DNA of 64,000 nucleotides from Ancylobacter defluvii (GTDB lineage: Bacteria; Pseudomonadota; Alphaproteobacteria; Rhizobiales; Xanthobacteraceae). This document shows, piece by piece, positions 62,057 through 64,000 of the stretch. Under the pieces are notes generated by a model that saw only the letters and a list, made by a program, of their open reading frames with translations, was not told the DNA's origin and did no database searches. Positions within the stretch are counted from its first letter, which is position 1. Each line of letters starts with the position of its first letter. Both the position numbers and the translations under genes were made by a program. The stretch covers positions 1 to 64,000 of the forward strand of contig NZ_JAHBGD010000012.1 of NCBI RefSeq assembly GCF_018390605.1, given 5' to 3'.

Positions 62057-62585
62057 GCTCATCCTCGGCTGCTGAATGCAATTGTAACGGGAAGGGTCGG
62101 ATATCGGCCCATGTCGGACCAGCGCACAGCCGGGAAGGCGAGACGCCGAATGGCGCGCTTCCGGGCGGCGCTCAGCTAAGGCCCGCGACCGCGCAAGCGG
62201 TGAAACGGCCGAAGAATCGCGCCGGCAGCCGGACATGATCCGGCACCGCGGCGAAGCCGATGGTGGTCGGCAGGCGACGGCGCGCTTCCGGGCGCGCGAC
62301 ATCGCAGACATCCGCGACGGCCTGCGCCATCCGACGTGCGACAATTCCGCTCGTGCCCGACTTCATCATGGAAACGTTCTAGCAACTTTCCGCCGACTGA
62401 ACAATGCACCTGCAAGGGTTGCCGTCGCGCCGACGTCGGCACCCATATCATTAGTATACAGTATTACAGCAAGTACCCGAATGAAACCGATTGAAATAAC
62501 CTAGCGTCATATCATTATGATTGGCGAACGACGTCGCGCGATACGCAACGCACTCGCAGAGCAACGTCTCGAAGAGGTAAACGCC
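62057..62585. other. 529-base region upstream of leuC, possible small ORF
   Basis: Holds the leuC promoter and is AT-rich near 62440-62520. A minus-strand frame at 62172-62369 (65 codons, [10 protein letters not shown]) has some protein-like features but no clear ribosome site. I leave it unassigned. No leader-peptide attenuator with a leucine codon run was recognised. Confidence 0.4.
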
Positions 62586-62855
62586 ATGCTTCTCGCTAGT
62601 TTACGCCCGAGCGATCTGGTGCTGGTCATTGCCTTCGGCGTCATGGCGATAGCGTTGGAGAGCCGTACCCGCGTCGATCTCGGCGTCATCCGGGTAGCCG
62701 AAAGAACGGTGGAGAAGACGGAAGCGGGGCTGATCACCTGCCCGTTGCGCAAGCCGGACTTCGCCACCGTGATGCAGGCCGCGGTGCTCGGCGACGGCGC
62801 GCTGATCGTTGAGCAGCAGACCCGCACCAAGGTGCGCCACATCAAGGACTGCTGA
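62586..62855 (+). CDS. small protein with one membrane segment, unknown function
   Basis: An 89-residue product starting M-L-L-A-S-L-R-P-S-D. A hydrophobic segment (L-V-L-V-I-A-F-G-V-M-A-I-A-L) at about residues 11-24 is followed by a soluble part with V-D-L-G-V-I-R-V-A-E-R-T and L-I-V-E-Q-Q-T-R-T-K-V. GAGG lies 8 bases before the ATG at 62586. A 23-codon longer frame from 62517 exists but lacks a ribosome site. I recognise no family. Confidence 0.5.
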   Translation: MLLASLRPSDLVLVIAFGVMAIALESRTRVDLGVIRVAERTVEKTEAGLITCPLRKPDFATVMQAAVLGDGALIVEQQTRTKVRHIKDC

Positions 62856-63052
62856 CCGGCGCATCGATTTCCGGAATTCGCCCGCCGGCCACCGGAATGC
62901 GCGCTTCGCCGAGCATGCGCGACATCCGTCCCGAAAGAATAAGCCCCTTCTCCCGGGCAAACGGCGGGAGGCTGTAAGCCATGCACAGCGCCCGGCATCC
63001 GATGTATCCGAGCCGAACATCCCGAGAGTCGGCGATCGCTCATCGCCCGGCC

Positions 63053-63080
63053 AACAAAAAAGCCGGGGCGAGCCCCGGCC
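63053..63080 (-). terminator. rho-independent terminator after rplS
   Basis: On the minus strand GCCGGGGC-TC-GCCCCGGC followed by TTTTTTTGTT, about 35 bases after the rplS stop codon. Confidence 0.85.
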
Positions 63081-63113
63081 TTTCGGTCTGTTCCATTTAT
63101 CAAAGGCAGCGGG

Positions 63114-63521
63114 TCACTCGGCGGCGACCGGCGCGCCCTTCTTGCCCTTGCCGGCGTTCTTGTCCTGGCGCTCGGCGATACGGGCCGACTTGCCGCGACG
63201 ATCGCGCAGGTAATAGAGCTTCGCGCGACGCACCTTGCCGCGACGGACAACCTTCAGGCTGTCGATGTTCGGCGAGAAGATCGGGAACACGCGCTCCACG
63301 CCCTCGCCGTAGGAAATCTTGCGGACGGTGAAGTTCTCGTTGATGCCGCCGCCGGAGCGGGCGATCACCACGCCTTCATAGGCCTGAACGCGGGTGCGCT
63401 CGCCTTCCTTCACCTTCACATTGACGATGACGGTGTCGCCGGGCTGGAAGTCCGGGATCGTCTTGACGGCGGAGAGCTTCTCGATCTGCTCGGCGTCGAG
63501 CTGTCCGATAATGTCGACCAT
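63114..63521 (-). CDS. rplS: 50S ribosomal protein L19
   Basis: A 135-residue ribosomal protein at the 30S-50S interface. [42 protein letters not shown] and R-R-A-K-L-Y-Y-L-R are the L19 signature; the Lys/Gly-rich C-terminal tail is common in this group. It lies downstream of trmD with 109 bases between and ends at a terminator, the usual trmD-rplS order. Confidence 0.97.
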   Translation of the reverse strand: MVDIIGQLDAEQIEKLSAVKTIPDFQPGDTVIVNVKVKEGERTRVQAYEGVVIARSGGGINENFTVRKISYGEGVERVFPIFSPNIDSLKVVRRGKVRRAKLYYLRDRRGKSARIAERQDKNAGKGKKGAPVAAE

Positions 63522-63630
63522 GATATCACCTCTTGCGGACAGGGCCGGCCACCGGCCGTCCGCTTCTTGCTGTTTTCAGTTGGAACAGTGATGGCGCGCC
63601 TATACGCCATGTCGGCGCATTTGTCATGCC

Positions 63631-64000
63631 CTATTCGCGGGCCTTGGTCTTATTCGTCACCGGCTTGTCACGCCGCGCGGCGTGGACGGCCCACAGGTCC
63701 GGCCGACGCTCGCGCGTAGCCGCCTCCGCCTGCTCGTGCCTCCAGCGCGCCACCTTGGCATGGTCGCCGCTCGACAGGATGGCGGGAATCTCCTGCCCCT
63801 CGAAGCTCTGCGGACGGGTATATTGCGGGTATTCCAGCAGCCCGGCGGAAAAGCTCTCTTCGGTGCCGGATTCGGGATGCCCCATCACGCCGGGCAACAG
63901 CCGCACGCAGGCGTCCAGCAGCACCAGCGCGCCGATCTCGCCGCCCGACAGCACCACGTCGCCGACGCTGACCTCCTCCAGCCCGCGCGCGGCGACCAGC
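63631..64000 (-). CDS. trmD: tRNA (guanine-N1)-methyltransferase, C-terminal fragment
   Basis: The gene enters from the right edge; 122 codons are visible. [12 protein letters not shown] and the following [14 protein letters not shown] form part of the TrmD knot. Then come L-E-Y-P-Q-Y-T-R-P and [14 protein letters not shown] [10 protein letters not shown]. It methylates G37 of several tRNAs. The C-terminal helix R-R-P-D-L-W follows as normal; the stop is TAG at 63631. Confidence 0.95.
   Translation of the reverse strand, partial: LVAARGLEEVSVGDVVLSGGEIGALVLLDACVRLLPGVMGHPESGTEESFSAGLLEYPQYTRPQSFEGQEIPAILSSGDHAKVARWRHEQAEAATRERRPDLWAVHAARRDKPVTNKTKARE

Noticed and set aside
62172..62369. 65-residue minus-strand frame upstream of leuC
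   Set aside because: Some protein-like sequence, but no ribosome site and no family; left unassigned rather than called.

Overview
The window is a contiguous, gene-dense, high-GC chromosomal segment of an alphaproteobacterium, most likely a member of the Hyphomicrobiales (Rhizobiales) near the Xanthobacteraceae (Ancylobacter/Starkeya/Xanthobacter-like). The evidence is the gene set: CpdR, a DUF4167 protein, an IalB-family protein, a PtsP-type nitrogen PTS enzyme I, PhaR with phaAB, an alphaproteobacterial small cytochrome oxidase subunit IV beside pntA, and MmgR/suhB-type small RNAs. Nearly all of it is core genome. I see no prophage, complete insertion sequence, CRISPR array or toxin-antitoxin pair.

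Layout. 0-6.9 kb: start of pntA, cytochrome oxidase subunit IV, a DUF3445 heme-dependent oxidative demethylase-like protein, oligoendopeptidase PepF, an exported histidine-phosphatase-like protein, tRNA-Val(GAC), cpdR and an N-formylglutamate amidohydrolase. 6.9-9.6 kb: a 2.7-kb stretch without a convincing protein gene. It carries three copies of an anti-Shine-Dalgarno small RNA on the minus strand, each with its own promoter and terminator, plus a degenerate direct-repeat array. This is the most interesting part of the window. 9.6-14 kb: histidinol-phosphatase-like hisN, a lysophospholipase-like hydrolase, and a small heat-shock protein behind a sigma32-like promoter and a ROSE-like RNA thermometer, flanked by two related secreted proteins. 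14-20.7 kb: gltB and gltD. 20.7-22.8 kb: a compositionally different patch with one unrecognised gene. 22.8-28.5 kb: a degenerate SGNH protein, a lytic transglycosylase, galU, and an NfeD/SPFH pair. 28.6-34 kb: clpB, a small stress-type protein, ubiG and lysC. 34-40 kb: ptsP-prfA-prmC-DUF4167.

40-45 kb holds small housekeeping genes (MOSC protein, thpR, YkvA-like, IalB, gloB, cupin, EamA transporter). 45.7-48.6 kb is the polyhydroxybutyrate block phaB-phaA with divergent phaR. 48.7-52.8 kb: an EAL protein with a degenerate GGDEF, rpmF, mtgA and an ispA-type prenyl synthase. 53-62 kb holds leuB, leuD and leuC on the minus strand. Between leuB and leuD lie a two-gene GMC dehydrogenase, gloA, a glycosyltransferase-like gene, a ribbon-helix-helix protein and a RidA protein. 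The window ends with rplS and the 3' part of trmD.

Functional themes are nitrogen assimilation and its signalling (gltBD, ptsP), leucine and aspartate-family biosynthesis (leuBCD, lysC), proteostasis and stress (clpB, sHSP, SPFH/NfeD), carbon storage (phaAB, phaR), methylglyoxal detoxification (gloA, gloB) and cell-wall work (mtgA, lytic transglycosylase). Coordinates, motifs, repeats and hairpins were read from the sequence. Family names rest on recognising those motifs, without any database search.
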